Shown here: piece by piece, positions 45,149-56,277 of the stretch
Layout: each line of letters starts with the position of its first letter
How positions within the stretch are numbered: the first letter of the stretch is position 1
DNA from: Ochotona curzoniae
Lineage: Eukaryota; Chordata; Mammalia; Lagomorpha; Ochotonidae
Assembly: GCF_017591425.1 (NCBI RefSeq)
Contig: NW_024467121.1
Coordinates: forward strand, 1,674,001-1,738,000
Reading direction: 5' to 3'
Length of the DNA stretch: 64,000 bases
Translations under genes and position numbers: made by a program
The notes under the pieces: model-generated
Seen by the model: only the letters and a program-made list of their open reading frames with translations
Told to the model about the DNA's origin: nothing
Databases searched by the model: none

Positions 45149-45270
45149 GGGTCTTCAAAAAACTCACAGAAAATAGAAATAAAAGATAAGTTGATTTTGG
45201 TGCAGAAAGTTTTGAAATCCATGCATATTTTTTCATAATTCAAATTTTCCACAAACATCTTGAAGACCCC
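45149..45270. mobile_element. Palindromic MITE-like element, best preserved copy
   Basis: The left end GGGTCTTCAAAAAACTCACA and the right end (reverse complement GGGGTCTTCAAGATGTTTGT) form imperfect terminal inverted repeats of about 30 bp. The core reads TTTTGGTGCAGAAAGTTTTG. TA dinucleotides lie beside both ends, compatible with a mariner-type target duplication. It is about 120 bp long with no ORF, so it would be a non-autonomous Tc1/mariner-like MITE. Family name unknown to me. Confidence 0.6.
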
Positions 45271-45719
45271 TTATAGATTTTCTTTACAGAGTGTGCTCAG
45301 CCATTTGCAGTCACTTTTTCATCTTCATTAAGATCTGAGTTCAATACACTTCATCCTCCACACACCTCTACCATGCAATATTCAACATAAACAACAAAAG
45401 AAGAAAAGTAATTGACAGAAAAAGAATTTTGAGTATTTGATTGAAATAGATAATAATTGATAAAATGGATATCAATTAATCTAGCATTAATTTAGAGGAA
45501 TCTAGCAATTTGTGGTGAAACTTAAGGATTAAATACTTTGACCATTCTGCTGATACCATTTTTGTGGCAAGTCATGGTTATGTACATTGGATCAAAGTTC
45601 CTTTTCATGAAGAAATGGCAAAGTATGAACAATACAGTTCTTACAAGAATTTGCTATGACATTTATAGATGTGACAAGTGGAGAAGTTTATTTGCATCAA
45701 CTGATTTTACATTTTAATT
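45271..45719. other. Unassigned AT-rich sequence
   Basis: No recognised gene or repeat. Confidence 0.35.
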
Positions 45720-46080
45720 AAGCCATTCTTTTACAAATTGTAATAAAATATATATGAAGTAAAATATACTGCTATTGAGTTTTCAAATTCAACATTTAAT
45801 TGTTGAACTTTAAAATTCTACATTGAAATATTATTAAATTAAAAAATTTAATAACATGAAATCCTTTCACATTGTTGTGCAACCATCACTGCTACTAGAC
45901 TCTAGAACTCTCCCATTACCCTCAACTGAAATTCTAATCCTATTAAATACCACCTCCCTATCCGGGCATCCCATTCCTTACCCCCTTGTGGCCATCATTC
46001 TCTTTTCTCTTGTCTCTTTCAGTTTGATAATTCTATGTGCCGCATGTAAATGGACCCATATAATATTTGTGTTACTGATG
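45720..46080 (-). mobile_element. L1M LINE fragment, antisense (3' part)
   Basis: GTGCAACCATCACTGCTACT, TCTAGAACTCTCCCATTACC, CTTGTGGCCATCATTCTCTT and TTGATAATTCTATGTGCCGC follow the complement of the L1M 3' region, which has CAACCATCACCACTATC, CCAGAACTCTT and GGCAACCACCATTCTACTTT. Confidence 0.8.
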
Positions 46081-46081
46081 T

Positions 46082-46103
46082 CCCCCCCCTTTTTTTTTTT
46101 TTT
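46082..46103 (+). repeat. C8-T14 homopolymer junction
   Basis: Eight C bases run directly into about fourteen T bases. A similar junction exists at 21851-21874. Both are prone to sequencing length error. Confidence 0.8.
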
Positions 46104-47147
46104 AACAAAATGATGTATTGATTAAGTTAACAGATATTTATTAAACTTGTAGTATATACAAAACACAGGTTTACTTACTGAGCCAACAATGGAGAAAACA
46201 GTTAATATGGCCTTTACTATTTGCATGAGGGCAAGGGAGGTACAGAGGATAAGGAAATACACATAAAACGAGCAAGGTAATTTTATAGTATACTTTGAAT
46301 ATATAAACTTTGTGATTCTCACTAGGTGTCCAAGTCAAGAGGTTGATGGGCATTTGAATGATGTATGAGCCTGTTGGGTACATTGAAGGCACAGAACTGG
46401 AGCCGTCATCACAGACTGCATCTATACACGTGTACCTGTAGAGCTTAGTGATCTAGAATGTAAACATCAGACAGGAGGGCCCCGCATGGCACACTTATGC
46501 CTGTGTCAATCAATGGTTGAGAATGTTATATAACTAGAGTTTTAATGATCTGTGATTACTTAGACAATTTCTATATGAGTATAAAACATCTTCTTTCCAT
46601 TCTATTATTGCGTATAGTCCTTGATTATATTTATGCTAAACTAGGGTCTTCTTGTTTTTTTTTTAGTTCTTGAGCTCTTTATTAAATGGAACACTAAGCC
46701 TTTGTATAATGTAGATTAAAATGTTGTTTCAAAAACTAAAGAAGGAAGAAAGAAGAATAGTGTTATATTCCTAGAATTGTATTTATGAACTATGTTGAAC
46801 CTGTTACAAACTGAGAAACTAAACTAAAGGTCACACAAAGAAGGAAATCACAGGAGAGACTAAGGAGGAACACTGAGCAAAAAGTGAGTGTGGTGAAGAA
46901 ACAGTCAAAGGAAAAGACTGATTCAAGGGGATGAAGTGGCCAGCTGTGACGAATACTGTGTGAAACGGGGGTGAGAAATAAAACGTGACCATTGGCCTTG
47001 GCCTCAAGATCCCTGGAGGTCTGAAGCAGGCAATTCTAGGGGTGTGGTGTTGGGGTAAGTAGAGATGGTGGCTGTAATGAGCTCTTGAGGAGGCTTCGTG
47101 TCAAAAGAAAGACATGGAATGATAAATTAATCCTGAGACAATACAAT
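46104..47147. other. Unassigned sequence
   Basis: AACAGATATTTATTAAACTT near 46129 may be an old SINE/LINE end. Otherwise nothing is recognised. Confidence 0.35.
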
Positions 47148-47412
47148 CTGGTGCTTGGTATCCATGGGTTCTATATAAGTGGATTTAACCACCCATAAAC
47201 CAAAAGTATTTGAAAGGTTTCATCTGTACTGAATATGTTCATGTTTTATTTCTTGTCATCATTCCCTAAACATTGCATTGACCTTGCATTAAATATTGTA
47301 AGTAAGCTAGAGGTGAATTGAGTAATATGGTGTGTGTGTGTGCATGCAATACTGTTTGCTATCCAAGAGGGACCTGGGTCAGTGTCCCAGGGATATGGAG
47401 GGATGATTGTAT
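47148..47412 (+). mobile_element. MER2-type Tigger DNA transposon fossil
   Basis: CTTGGTATCCATGGGTTCTA, GTGGATTTAACCACCCATAA, TTCATCTGTACTGAATATGTTC-like text and TTTCTTGTCATCATTCCCTA follow MER2 in order. AGCTAGAGGTGAATTGAGTA and AGTGTCCCAGGGATATGGAG come next. A short TG run lies at about 47330-47343. It is an extinct TcMar-Tigger family with no ORF retained. Confidence 0.8.
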
Positions 47413-47799
47413 TTTCCTGAAAGTGGGAGAAGTATATGCACAGCTTCAAAATTCAAAGATCCTACTCTATTTTGAGGAAATGCCTCAGACATTGCTCCTT
47501 TGAACTTCGAAAATCCACTTCAGAAATGCTTCTTGGAATCAAACTTACTTGTAAATAAAATAACTTCTCTAAGTGATTCCCTTTCCTCAAATCTAAAGAA
47601 GGGTTTAAAACATTCTGTTATTTGATTGTCCTTTGAGCAAGTTGGGACAATTAATTGTATGGTAGATCTTGTTTTAGCATAGATAAAATGTCATCTTATA
47701 CATAATCCTCTGTGCCAAAACTATTTTGTTTTTCATTCTTCAAGTGATGTAGGTAGATGGAGAAAAGCAGAAAGGGCAAACATTTCTCTGGCTATTTTG
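47413..47799. other. Unassigned sequence
   Basis: No recognised feature. Confidence 0.35.
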
Positions 47800-48106
47800 A
47801 AAAAGAAGTTTATTATAGTTTTATTTGAAAGGCAGAGTTACAGAGAAAAGGAGAGACAGATTTTGCATCTGCTGGTTTGCTTTCCAAATGGTTGCAGTGC
47901 CTGGAGCTGAGCCAATCTGAAGGCAGAAGCCAGGAGCTTCTTCCAGGTCTCCCACTTGGGTGCAGGAACCTAAACACTTAGGCCAGCTTTGCCATGCTAC
48001 AGAGAGTTTGATCAGCAGTAGATCAGCCAGGACTCAAACTTAGTTTCCATATGGGATGCCAGCATGGTAGGTAGAGGCTTAGCCTACTATGCTATATGCT
48101 GGGCTC
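47800..48106 (-). mobile_element. CSINE, antisense
   Basis: TTTTATTTGAAAGGCAGAGT, CATCTGCTGGTTTGCTTTCC, GAAGCCAGGAGCTTCTTCCA and CTACTATGCTATATGCTGGG occur in order. Confidence 0.85.
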
Positions 48107-49564
48107 TCTGACAATTTTAACAAAGGTAGAAGGGTTTAGAGATCATTGGGAACACACTCTTCATGTTAGCTATCATCCTTCCATGACTTCTGCCTGGATG
48201 AGCAGAGCAGACATCAGAGATGAAGAGAGATGTGAAGACCTGCTCTCAAGCCAGTTGAAGGAGGAATCCACAACATCTTGTTAAAAACTCTGTCTGCTAT
48301 TGAGCTACTGTACAAAATTCAGTTTCCCTAAGACCTTTTCTTTTGAGTTACTGGCATCTTCCTTGTCAATAAATTTAGGGCCCAAAGTAGTTTAAGAGCA
48401 TAAAGAAACTTCTACATTTCCAAATCTCTAAAAGTGCATTTTATTCTTCCCTCTCCAATAAAACTCAGAGCCGTTCCAAAGTGCATTCATTTGTAAGCTG
48501 AAGTGAAATGGCTGCCCCAGGGAAGCCTTCAGAACATCCTCCTAGCTGCTTCCTTGGGGTTGCGTCTTAACTTTCTCCAGATGGAACCCGTCACTCCTTC
48601 TCCCGCCTCATAATTTTTGTCTTGAGTAAAACAACTCAAAGAGAGTTTTCTTTCCCCTCCTGTGAACTTTAAAGCGGGAGACGCTGGACGGCAATTGCAG
48701 TGGTGAACACCTGGCGGAGTGTCGTGTTGGGCTTGCCCTGGGATGTCCATATAAGGACAGTGGCCTCTGCCTTAATGGAGATGGGTCAAAAGGACCAGAC
48801 TTAAAACGTATGATAAGTCATATTCAAGGAAAAGCTTGTGATGGGGCATGTCTGTCTCATGGGGGCCATTTCAGGCCCGTAAAAACATTTGGTCAGGCCC
48901 TGTCAAGGCAACTACAGGAAAGACTCAAAATTCAGTACATGTATAGCAGACTGATTTTTAAGTTGATAGTTTTGTATGGCCAATAAATGATATTATAAAT
49001 ACACAGATGGCCTTTGGCAGAAAAAAAAAATGTTCCCACCCCCAAAAGCACAATTCCTATATCCTGACACTCTCACAATAACATTAAGGATGAAAGAGAC
49101 AGGGCCAGGGACACCCTGGTGAGATGAATTCACTCAGATGGTGATCCTTGGGTGGCTTCATGAACCACAAACTTAATGCCTGGGGAATAACTAGTTAGAT
49201 GTGAGGAGCCTTCATACGCAGTACTCACTTATTTCCTGACTGTTGTACAATGTCGTACAATATATCACATGCAGATACTTCATTGTACTGAAAGCACGAC
49301 ATATGTAGGCCATGACAGACTTTTCCATTTTTGTAATGGAACCCTCTTCTGGCATTTATTAGGGAGAATTTTCTCATAATTGTCTCAAGACCCTGCCCAT
49401 GAATATGGGGGTGAGGAAAGGGAGTCAGTCTCCTTCCCATTCTCAGGTCACGCAGGCCCTTGTTACCTCTGGATTCTCTTGGCCCTGTTGCCTTGATGGG
49501 GTGCTACCACTTTCACATCAATTGTGGTGGTGCTGAGGCTTCAGGACATGCCACCCTCTCCACT
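48107..49564. other. Unassigned sequence, possible MLT-like LTR trace near 49030
   Basis: TGTTCCCACCCCCAAAAGCA followed by CCTATATCCTGACACTCTCA at 49031-49075 faintly recalls mammalian MaLR LTRs, but I cannot support a call. The rest shows no recognised gene or repeat. Confidence 0.3.
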
Positions 49565-50066
49565 ACTTTTTAAAATATTTTATTATTATTATTATCTTTT
49601 TATGGTACAGTTCCATAGGCTTCTGGTATTTCCCTTATCCCAGCCCCAATACCCACCCCCTCCTCCGCCTAATTCCTCTATATCATTACTAAAGTATAGT
49701 TCTTCATACACAATCATATGTCCATCATTGCAGGCATGGACAATGGCAGAGAGTCCAGCGTCCTATTGTCAAGATATAGTAAACAGTTTCATTGTAAGTC
49801 CATATTTGTCTGGAAGTAGAGATGTATACTGCATTGTATCCTCACACCTGGATGTTAATCTCTGTTTCACAGCTACTATATATCCCCTGAAATGGAAAGC
49901 CATAACACAAAATCAACACTAGAAAGAAAAATTGAAATTTACAATGCCATGAAGTTAAATAACATGTTACTAGATATGACAGTCTCCATTACACAGCTAC
50001 TATACATCCCCTTAAATGAAGAGCCACAAAACAAAATTAAAATCAGGAAGAAAAAGAAATTTTTAT
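49565..50066 (-). mobile_element. Lagomorph L1 3' UTR fragment, antisense, with an internal direct repeat
   Basis: TTTTATTATTATTATTATCT leads to TTTTTATGGTACAGTTCCAT and a C-rich tract (CCCACCCCCTCCTCC), the same layout as 20547-21060. Two copies of a block of about 65 bp lie at about 49868-49931 and 49992-50056. Both begin CACAGCTACTATA and continue CATCCC or TATCCC. Confidence 0.5.
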
Positions 50067-50407
50067 TTAAAGATTTGTTTATTTTTAAAGATTTATTCAT
50101 TTTTATTGGACAGATTTGCAGAGGGAAGGAGAAACTAGAGAAAGATCTTCCATCTGCTGGCTCACTCCCCAAGTGGCTACAATGGCTGGAGCTGAGCTGA
50201 TCTGAAGCCAGGAGCCAAGGAGCTTCTTCGAAGTCTCCCATACAGGTGCAGGATCCCAAGGCTTTGGGCCATCCTTGACTGCTTTCTCTGGCCACAAGCA
50301 GGGAGCCGGAAGAAAAGTGGATCAGCTGGGACACGAACTAGTACCCATATGGGATCCCAGCGGTTGCAAGGTGAGGATTTAATCACTAGGCTACCATGCT
50401 GAGACCC
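50067..50407 (-). mobile_element. CSINE, antisense, well preserved
   Basis: AAAGATTTATTCATTTTTAT, CTGGCTCACTCCCCAAGTGG, GATCTGAAGCCAGGAGCCAA, GGCTTTGGGCCATCCTTGAC and CAAGGTGAGGATTTAATCAC are present. It abuts the L1 3' fragment. Confidence 0.9.
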
Positions 50408-50849
50408 CGTAATTCCTCTCTTACGTGCCCATTTTTCTTTCTATCTTACACACAAGTCTTGCTCATACACAAAATTTTCTCTTACACATACGCATACCCA
50501 CTCTCATGCTCTTACACACTCTGTTACACGCAATTATCTTGAACGGTTTTATACAATTGGTTGCTTTTTCTTCTATACAGGCATACACTTTTTCTCTCTC
50601 CATATGTGCATTCTCTTTTGCATGCTCTCTTTTAAACACACACACACATACACACACACCATCCCTCCCAATCCCCAGGGATAAATATAAAATTTCCAAC
50701 ACAGCATGACCTAAACACAGAAAGGTAAAGAAAACTACTTCATATTTCCCTTTCTTTCCATCCATCCCAAGTGAAATGCTCTTGGCAATAAGCAGCTTCT
50801 CATTACACAACATCTAGCAAAGCAACATCATTAGCTTTGCCTTTTGTGA
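50408..50849. other. Unassigned sequence with AC-rich microsatellite
   Basis: Dispersed ACACA phrases build up to an interrupted AC run at 50635-50659. The ORFs on both strands across it (50425-50813) are low-complexity artefacts. Confidence 0.5.
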
Positions 50850-51147
50850 AAAAAATTATTTATTTGAAAGGCAGAGATACAGAGGGAGAGAAGAGAGAGA
50901 GTGGGGAGATCCTCCATCTGTTTCTTTATTTTCCAGATGAAATGGATCAGGTTGAAGCCAGGAGCTTCATCTGGGTTTCCCACATGGGTGGCAGGGTCCC
51001 AAGCACTTGGGTCGTCTTCAGCTGCTTTTCCAAGAGCGTTAAGAAGAAGCTAGATCAGAAGTGGAGCAACAAGGATTTAAACCGGCACCCATATGGGAGA
51101 CCAATGTCACAGTCTGTCTTTACTTACACTGCCACAGCACCTGATCC
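50850..51147 (-). mobile_element. CSINE, antisense
   Basis: TTATTTATTTGAAAGGCAGA, GAAGCCAGGAGCTTCATCTG, GTCCCAAGCACTTGGGTCGT and GATTTAAACCGGCACCCATA occur in order. A few bases are lost near the block that normally reads GATTCACTCCCC. Confidence 0.85.
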
Positions 51148-51517
51148 TTAACTTTCCTTTTCCCAGAAGTGAAGCCAGAAAGATCCTTGCTTTCTACTAT
51201 AGGTCTCTGTCCTACATAGATGTAAATTAGGAGAGATTTGTTCTTCAATATAGTTACTGCATCTTGATTTTTAACAATGGGTAGCAACTCAGTTTCATGT
51301 AAACTAAATTACACAGGAATTGAGATTGATGCAGTTGGCAGAACTGTTGATGTAGTTCGGTTAGGGATTAAATTGTGACATTATTTTCCTGAGTTAAAAA
51401 TAAGTTCATTATTACTGATTTTCAAAATATAAAAATGGAATAGTTAAATTGCTAGACAGCATTTGTTTGAGGCCGTGACAGCATGTTTTCTTGACATTTT
51501 CTAAAGTGAAACAAAGG
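51148..51517. other. Unassigned sequence
   Basis: No recognised feature. Confidence 0.35.
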
Positions 51518-51830
51518 TCCAGATTTTATTTTTTTAAATCTGAAAAGCACACACACACACACCCCCCAAAAGAGAGCTCCTGCATGTTAGTCTTAATCCC
51601 CAAATGCTTGCAAAGGCTGGTTGAATCAGGCTGAAGTTGAGAGCCAGGAACTCAATCCAGGTCTCCCAGTTGGATATGAAGAACCCAGCTGAATCATTAC
51701 TGTCTACCTCCCAGGCTCTGCATTTTTCAGAAGCAGGAGTCAGAGACTGACCCACCATCAAACCCAGGGCCTTGGACATGGGATATGGCTATCCTAATGT
51801 CTTAGTAGCCAGGCAAAATGTTCACCCTAG
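51518..51830 (-). mobile_element. CSINE, antisense, older subfamily
   Basis: After an AC/C-rich tail (51547-51566) come GAGAGCCAGGAACTCAATCC, AGGTCTCCCAGTTGGATATG and GTCTACCTCCCAGGCTCTGC. Confidence 0.75.
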
Positions 51831-53192
51831 AATTTTTGCCTTGTCAAGTTAAATTTATTCCACCTTTTAGGCTTTTAACAAGTGTGTGTGTGTGTGTGTG
51901 TGTGTGTGATGGAAATGGTTCAAAATGAACTGTTTCCCTTACCACCCCCCAGGGTTTATCTGATCACTGTGGCCAGCCTCTCATTGGATTCCCCCAATCC
52001 CTGATGTTACCTCTTAGAAATTTTGCATCCATGGCCTCCACCCAGTTCCTTGTCCACAAATGCTCCTTTTTCCTTGTGCTAATCAAAGCTGAGCTCCATC
52101 TTCTCTACCATAAAGCCAACCTCCAAGTTGTCCATGCACTTTTTGTGAAGGTTCTGAATAAAGTCTGATTTATAATTTAACACAAACCTAAATAAGGTTT
52201 TCTTTGACAATATCTATTGCCTATGTGATTGGTGAGGGTAAACAAAGGAATACACAAAAAGCACTTAGCAGGGGGGTTGGCTCACAGTTACTATGTCATG
52301 AATCTGCATTTTCATTGGCATCATTAATAATTTTATTATCCACTCTGCATTCCTTCTTACCTTTTCCTCTTCTTCCTCATAAAAGACCTAATATTCTTAG
52401 AGTCAGTATTCCATTAGCTATTCCCTTCCCTGGATTCAATAACTCAAGATCTCTCATGCATTCCTTGTATGGTCTGGGTGAGTCATCTCTCCGTTATGTA
52501 ATTCTTGGTCAGGGCGGCTGAGCCGGGTTCCCCTGGGCTCAGAGCTAAGAACAACTCCTGAGTCCCAGTGTGGACTGAGAGACCACTGGACAAAATAATA
52601 AATGACACATCCTTTATCTGGAATCACTTCCATGTGACTTGATAGAAATTCTCCATTATTGTCAGGAAAGAAAGTTGGCAGGAAGAGCCAGTAGGCAGGG
52701 GAGGTGTGAGAGAGATTAGCTTACCAGTCCTTACTCTGGCCTATTGCTCAACCTGAGAGTCCCAATATCCCAGACAGGTTCTTGTTGCTGCCATTTGTGG
52801 CACTAAAAGACCTGTCATCTGTTGGGTAAATTTCCTCCTGTCCCAGGCAGGTGCCCCAGTGCCACACACAATGTATGCACATAAAATGCTAGTTATTTTT
52901 ATTATTATTTTTTTTAGTTCTGTCATTCACTGTAGTAGTCATTCTCCTCAACTGTGGTCACTGCAGATTTAAGCAATGCCTTCTCTGTGTGGACCAGTGA
53001 GGTTAGGGCTCAGGCCTTATAGCCCAAAGACAGACAGTGTCTCCCCTTATGACTCCCACTAATTCACTGATCAGCATCATTTGGTTTCCAATTCATTTAT
53101 ATCAAACAACTTACATTTACCCATATTGTCCACCAAACTAAGATGGTTATTTCAAGGGACAAGTGAATAATGAGATTGCGGGAGATGATGGC
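51831..53192. other. Unassigned, mostly unique sequence
   Basis: Contains the TG microsatellite at 51882-51908. The chance ORF at 52204-52521 has no domain. Confidence 0.4.
51882..51908 (+). repeat. TG dinucleotide microsatellite
   Basis: About 13 perfect TG units in unique sequence. Confidence 0.95.
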
Positions 53193-53208
53193 AAGAAATT
53201 ATAGAGCA

Positions 53209-53495
53209 GCGCCTGGCGTGGTAGCCTAGTGGCTAATGACCTCACCTTGCACGCCTGGGATCCCATATAGGCACCAGTTTGTGTCCTGGCTGCTCCACTT
53301 CCCTTTCAGCTCCCTGCTTGTGACCTGGGAAAGCAGCAGAGGATGGCCCAAAGCCTTGGGACTCTGTGCCTGCATGGAAGACCTAGAAGAAGCTTCTGGC
53401 TTCTTGGGGAGTGTGCCAGCAGATGAAAGATCTTTCTGTTTCTCCTGCACTCTGTTAATCTGCCTTTCCAATAAAAATAAATAAATCTTTAAAGA
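53209..53495 (+). mobile_element. CSINE, sense, with target-site duplication
   Basis: GCGCCTGGCGTGGTAGCCTA is the head, and the copy ends AATAAATCTTTAAAG. The flanks AAGAAATTATAGAGCA (53193-53208) and AAGAAATTGCAGAGCA (53496-53511) form a 16-bp target-site duplication with two differences, so the insertion is fairly recent. A short internal deletion removes part of the segment before CTTGGGGAG. Confidence 0.92.
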
Positions 53496-53511
53496 AAGAA
53501 ATTGCAGAGCA

Positions 53512-53596
53512 AGGCAGATGAGTAAACTAAATGAAAACTGCTGTTATATTAATTTTTTATACATGCATAGATACAGCAAAATGGAGAAAGGACATA
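53512..53596. other. Short unique segment
   Basis: AT-rich sequence between the CSINE and VNTR element 2. The last part (AAATGGAGAAAGGACAT at 53576-53592) may be the left target-site duplication of that element. Confidence 0.35.
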
Positions 53597-56006
53597 CATA
53601 TTTTAAATAATAAATTCATTTTATTTTTGATGATGTTTACATAGTTGAAAGGGATGCTTTCCCATGTGGAGTACCAATCAGGGCAGAGAAATAGGAGAAA
53701 TGGGGGAAGGTAGATGAGACAACTGTCTGTCTGTAATCTCCTTTTTCTTCTGGTATCTGGGAGAAGAGGAGAGAGAAGGGGAGAGGACTGCTCCAAGCAA
53801 ACCAATTGCATTAGTATCCAAGAATGGGGGAAGGCCACCTGATGTCATCCCAGGGTCCCCAGTGTGGAGCATGTTCCAAGGATACTGCTTAAGTGGTTTT
53901 GGTAGTTCTGAGAAGTTGTTGATTTCATTGCTCGCTCCAAGGTTGAGGAAATCCTTTCCAAAGTCCATTGACTAACATAGTCTACCTTAGAGTCTTGACT
54001 TGCCTAGATATTTGTCGAGGGAGCTGTCCAATTTGTTCTTCCTTCCATGGCACTAGATGTCCTCTGCTGACCTCAATGAACTGGTTGACATTTCTCCCAT
54101 GAGCATGTGGGCATGCTGTCTACCGCACAGGTCTAAGCAACTGTGGAGATCCAGTTTTGACACATGCACTCCACAGTCAGACCACATATCCAGTGATTTT
54201 CACCTTGGTTGAAGTTCTGAGTCCAGTGATCTAGTTGCACAGGGGTCCCCAAAGAAACCTTGCGAGAGGTGACCCTAGACCTGACCCCTGTGTGTGCTGT
54301 ACAGTGTGAGGTCTGGCTCAGTCCATCACCCACATCAGCATACACACACACTGCTAGTTGCAGTCACCTGGTCAGTTCTAACCCCAGCCACATCTCATAC
54401 ACAAACCAATGGATGCTGTGACCCAGCCCAACCTTACCTACCATACACTGGCCCTTAACCCCCTCAGTGGGAGCTGCAGCCTAGTTAGAGCAATTCCCAA
54501 TTACCCCCACTAGGCCCGGCTCCAGCTCTGGTTCCTATGCATAACAGTATGTGCAGTGGACTGGTCCAATGTGTCCCATATCCCATTCAGCTCTCATATA
54601 TATCAGTGGGCATCGGTGTCTAGCTCAACCCAACTGACCCCGCTATCTAGCCCACATTCATGCTGGTGGGTGCCCACTGCTTATCTAGCTGGGACCACTT
54701 TCACAGCCCTAGTTCTCATGCTTACTGATGGAAGCTACATCTCATCAGAGGGGTGCCCACAATTTCCCTCCAGGGATCATGGCAGCCCTGGATTTTACAC
54801 TTTCCAGGTAGTTCTGTGGTCTAGTCTGACAGGACTTACCCCCAGTTCCAACACATGCCAGCTGATGCTGCAAAGCCCAACCAGCCTGCATTTACTCTGA
54901 CTCATACAAGTACCAGTGGATATGGTCACTTAGCCCAGCCTGGCTCTCCCCCAACCTAGCTCACATGCAATGGGTTTTGTAGTACTGCACAACCTGTCGT
55001 AGCAGTGGGCCATCAGAGGATCACAGGCACTCCCCTACCAAGCTCACCCTCCATCCTAGGTCTTATGTGTGCTGGTAGTAACTACAGCCCAGACTGGCAT
55101 GGCTCACCTCACCATGGCATTTGCCATTGGGTGCTGCATCCTAGTCTCACTCAGCTTGTTTCCAGTTCCAGCTAATGCTGGTGGGTGCTACACCTAGCCC
55201 AATACAGCCAGCCCCCAGTTATGGTTCTAATGTGAACTGGCTGGCATTGTGGCCCAACCTGGCCCATCCTGCACACAGTCTTGGATCTCAGGTCTGCTAG
55301 TGGGTGTTATAAACTGGCCTTGCCTGGTCCACACCCTAGACCTGACCCACACATATGCAGGTAGGTACTGTAACCTGGCCTGGTCTGCACTTTTCCCAGT
55401 CATGGTTCTTGTATCCACCTGCAGGGACTGCATCTTGGCAAAAGAGTTCCCTAAGCTCCTCTATCAGGTCACTTCCCAGTAGCAGATCTTGCACACACTG
55501 GTGGGTCCTTGGCCCAGCCTGACTTGGCCCACCTCCTGTCCTGGCAAGAAAAACGGCCCTGCCTGACAACCCAAATCCATTCCAGCTCTTACTGTTGGGT
55601 GCTTCGGCCCAGCCACACATGGTCCACCCCTGGACCCAGTTCTTGTATGGTTCAGTGTGTATAGAGATCTAGCCCAGCCTGTCCTACACCTACCCTGGCT
55701 CTTATAAGCTGGGGTGTCCCCTTAGCTCCCTGATCAAGCTTGCTCCCAGACACAGATCTTGCTCATGCCAGTGGTTGCTTTTATCGAGCCCAGCATAACA
55801 CATCTCCCAGCTTGGCCTTTGGCATCAGATACTGCAGCCTAGCCCTGTCCAGCCTGTCCCCTATCCCTGGTTTCTATGCAAACTAGTAAGTATGATAGCT
55901 TAGCCTATCTTGCACCTCATCCTGGCTCCTGCACATGCCAGCATGCTTTGGTTTGGCCTGACCCTGGCTAGTCCACTCCCTTCAGAGCCAACCCACATGC
56001 TTGCCA
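53597..56006 (-). mobile_element. VNTR-bearing retroposon-like element 2, inverted relative to element 1
   Basis: Read on the minus strand this 2.4-kb element has a long degenerate array A (about 55-70-bp units, 54120-55990), then a non-repetitive 3' segment (about 53620-54120). It ends in ATGTAAACATCATC, AAAAATAAAATGAATTT and an AT-rich tail. The stretch 55080-55700, reverse complemented, is colinear with 11280-11895 of element 1, including GGGAGCTAAGGGGACACC-type and CCAGTTCACA-type landmarks and the ATCCCTGCAGGTG-type phrase. Array B is absent. A weak target duplication may exist: AAATGGAGAAAGGACAT on the left and AAATGAAGCAAGGAAAC at about 56007 on the right. The 96-codon ORF in the 3' segment (53678-53968) has no recognisable domain. 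Confidence 0.65.
54120..55990 (-). repeat. Degenerate tandem array A of element 2
   Basis: Units recur with phrases such as GCTGGTGGGTGCCCACTG, CACACTGGTGGGTCC and GCTAGTGGGTGTTATAA on the plus strand at roughly 55-75-bp spacing. About 25-30 degenerate units are present. Confidence 0.7.
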
Positions 56007-56105
56007 ACAAATGAAGCAAGGAAACAAGTCAGACGGTATTTTGGGGCTGGGGTGAGGAGAATTCAAACAAAAGTAGAGTTATACCTTATGCATGCTGGTC
56101 ATTCT

Positions 56106-56277
56106 TTTTTGTTTCAAAGATGTTTATTTGTTTGTTTATCTGAAAGCAGAGTGACACAGGGTGATAGGGTGTCAAGGAAGAAGCAAGGAAAGGAGAGAGA
56201 ATGAATGAATATTCCATCTATTGGTTCACTCCTTAAATGGCCTCAATAGCCAAGACTGGGTCAAGTTGAGACCAGAG
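56106..56277 (-). mobile_element. CSINE fragment, antisense, head missing
   Basis: AAGATGTTTATTTGTTTGTT, CTGAAAGCAGAGTGACACAG and TTGGTTCACTCCTTAAATGG are present. The match stops after AAGTTGAGACCAGA. Confidence 0.7.

Noticed and set aside
53678..53968. 96-codon ORF as a protein of VNTR element 2
   Set aside because: No recognisable domain, no counterpart in element 1, and length within chance for this composition.
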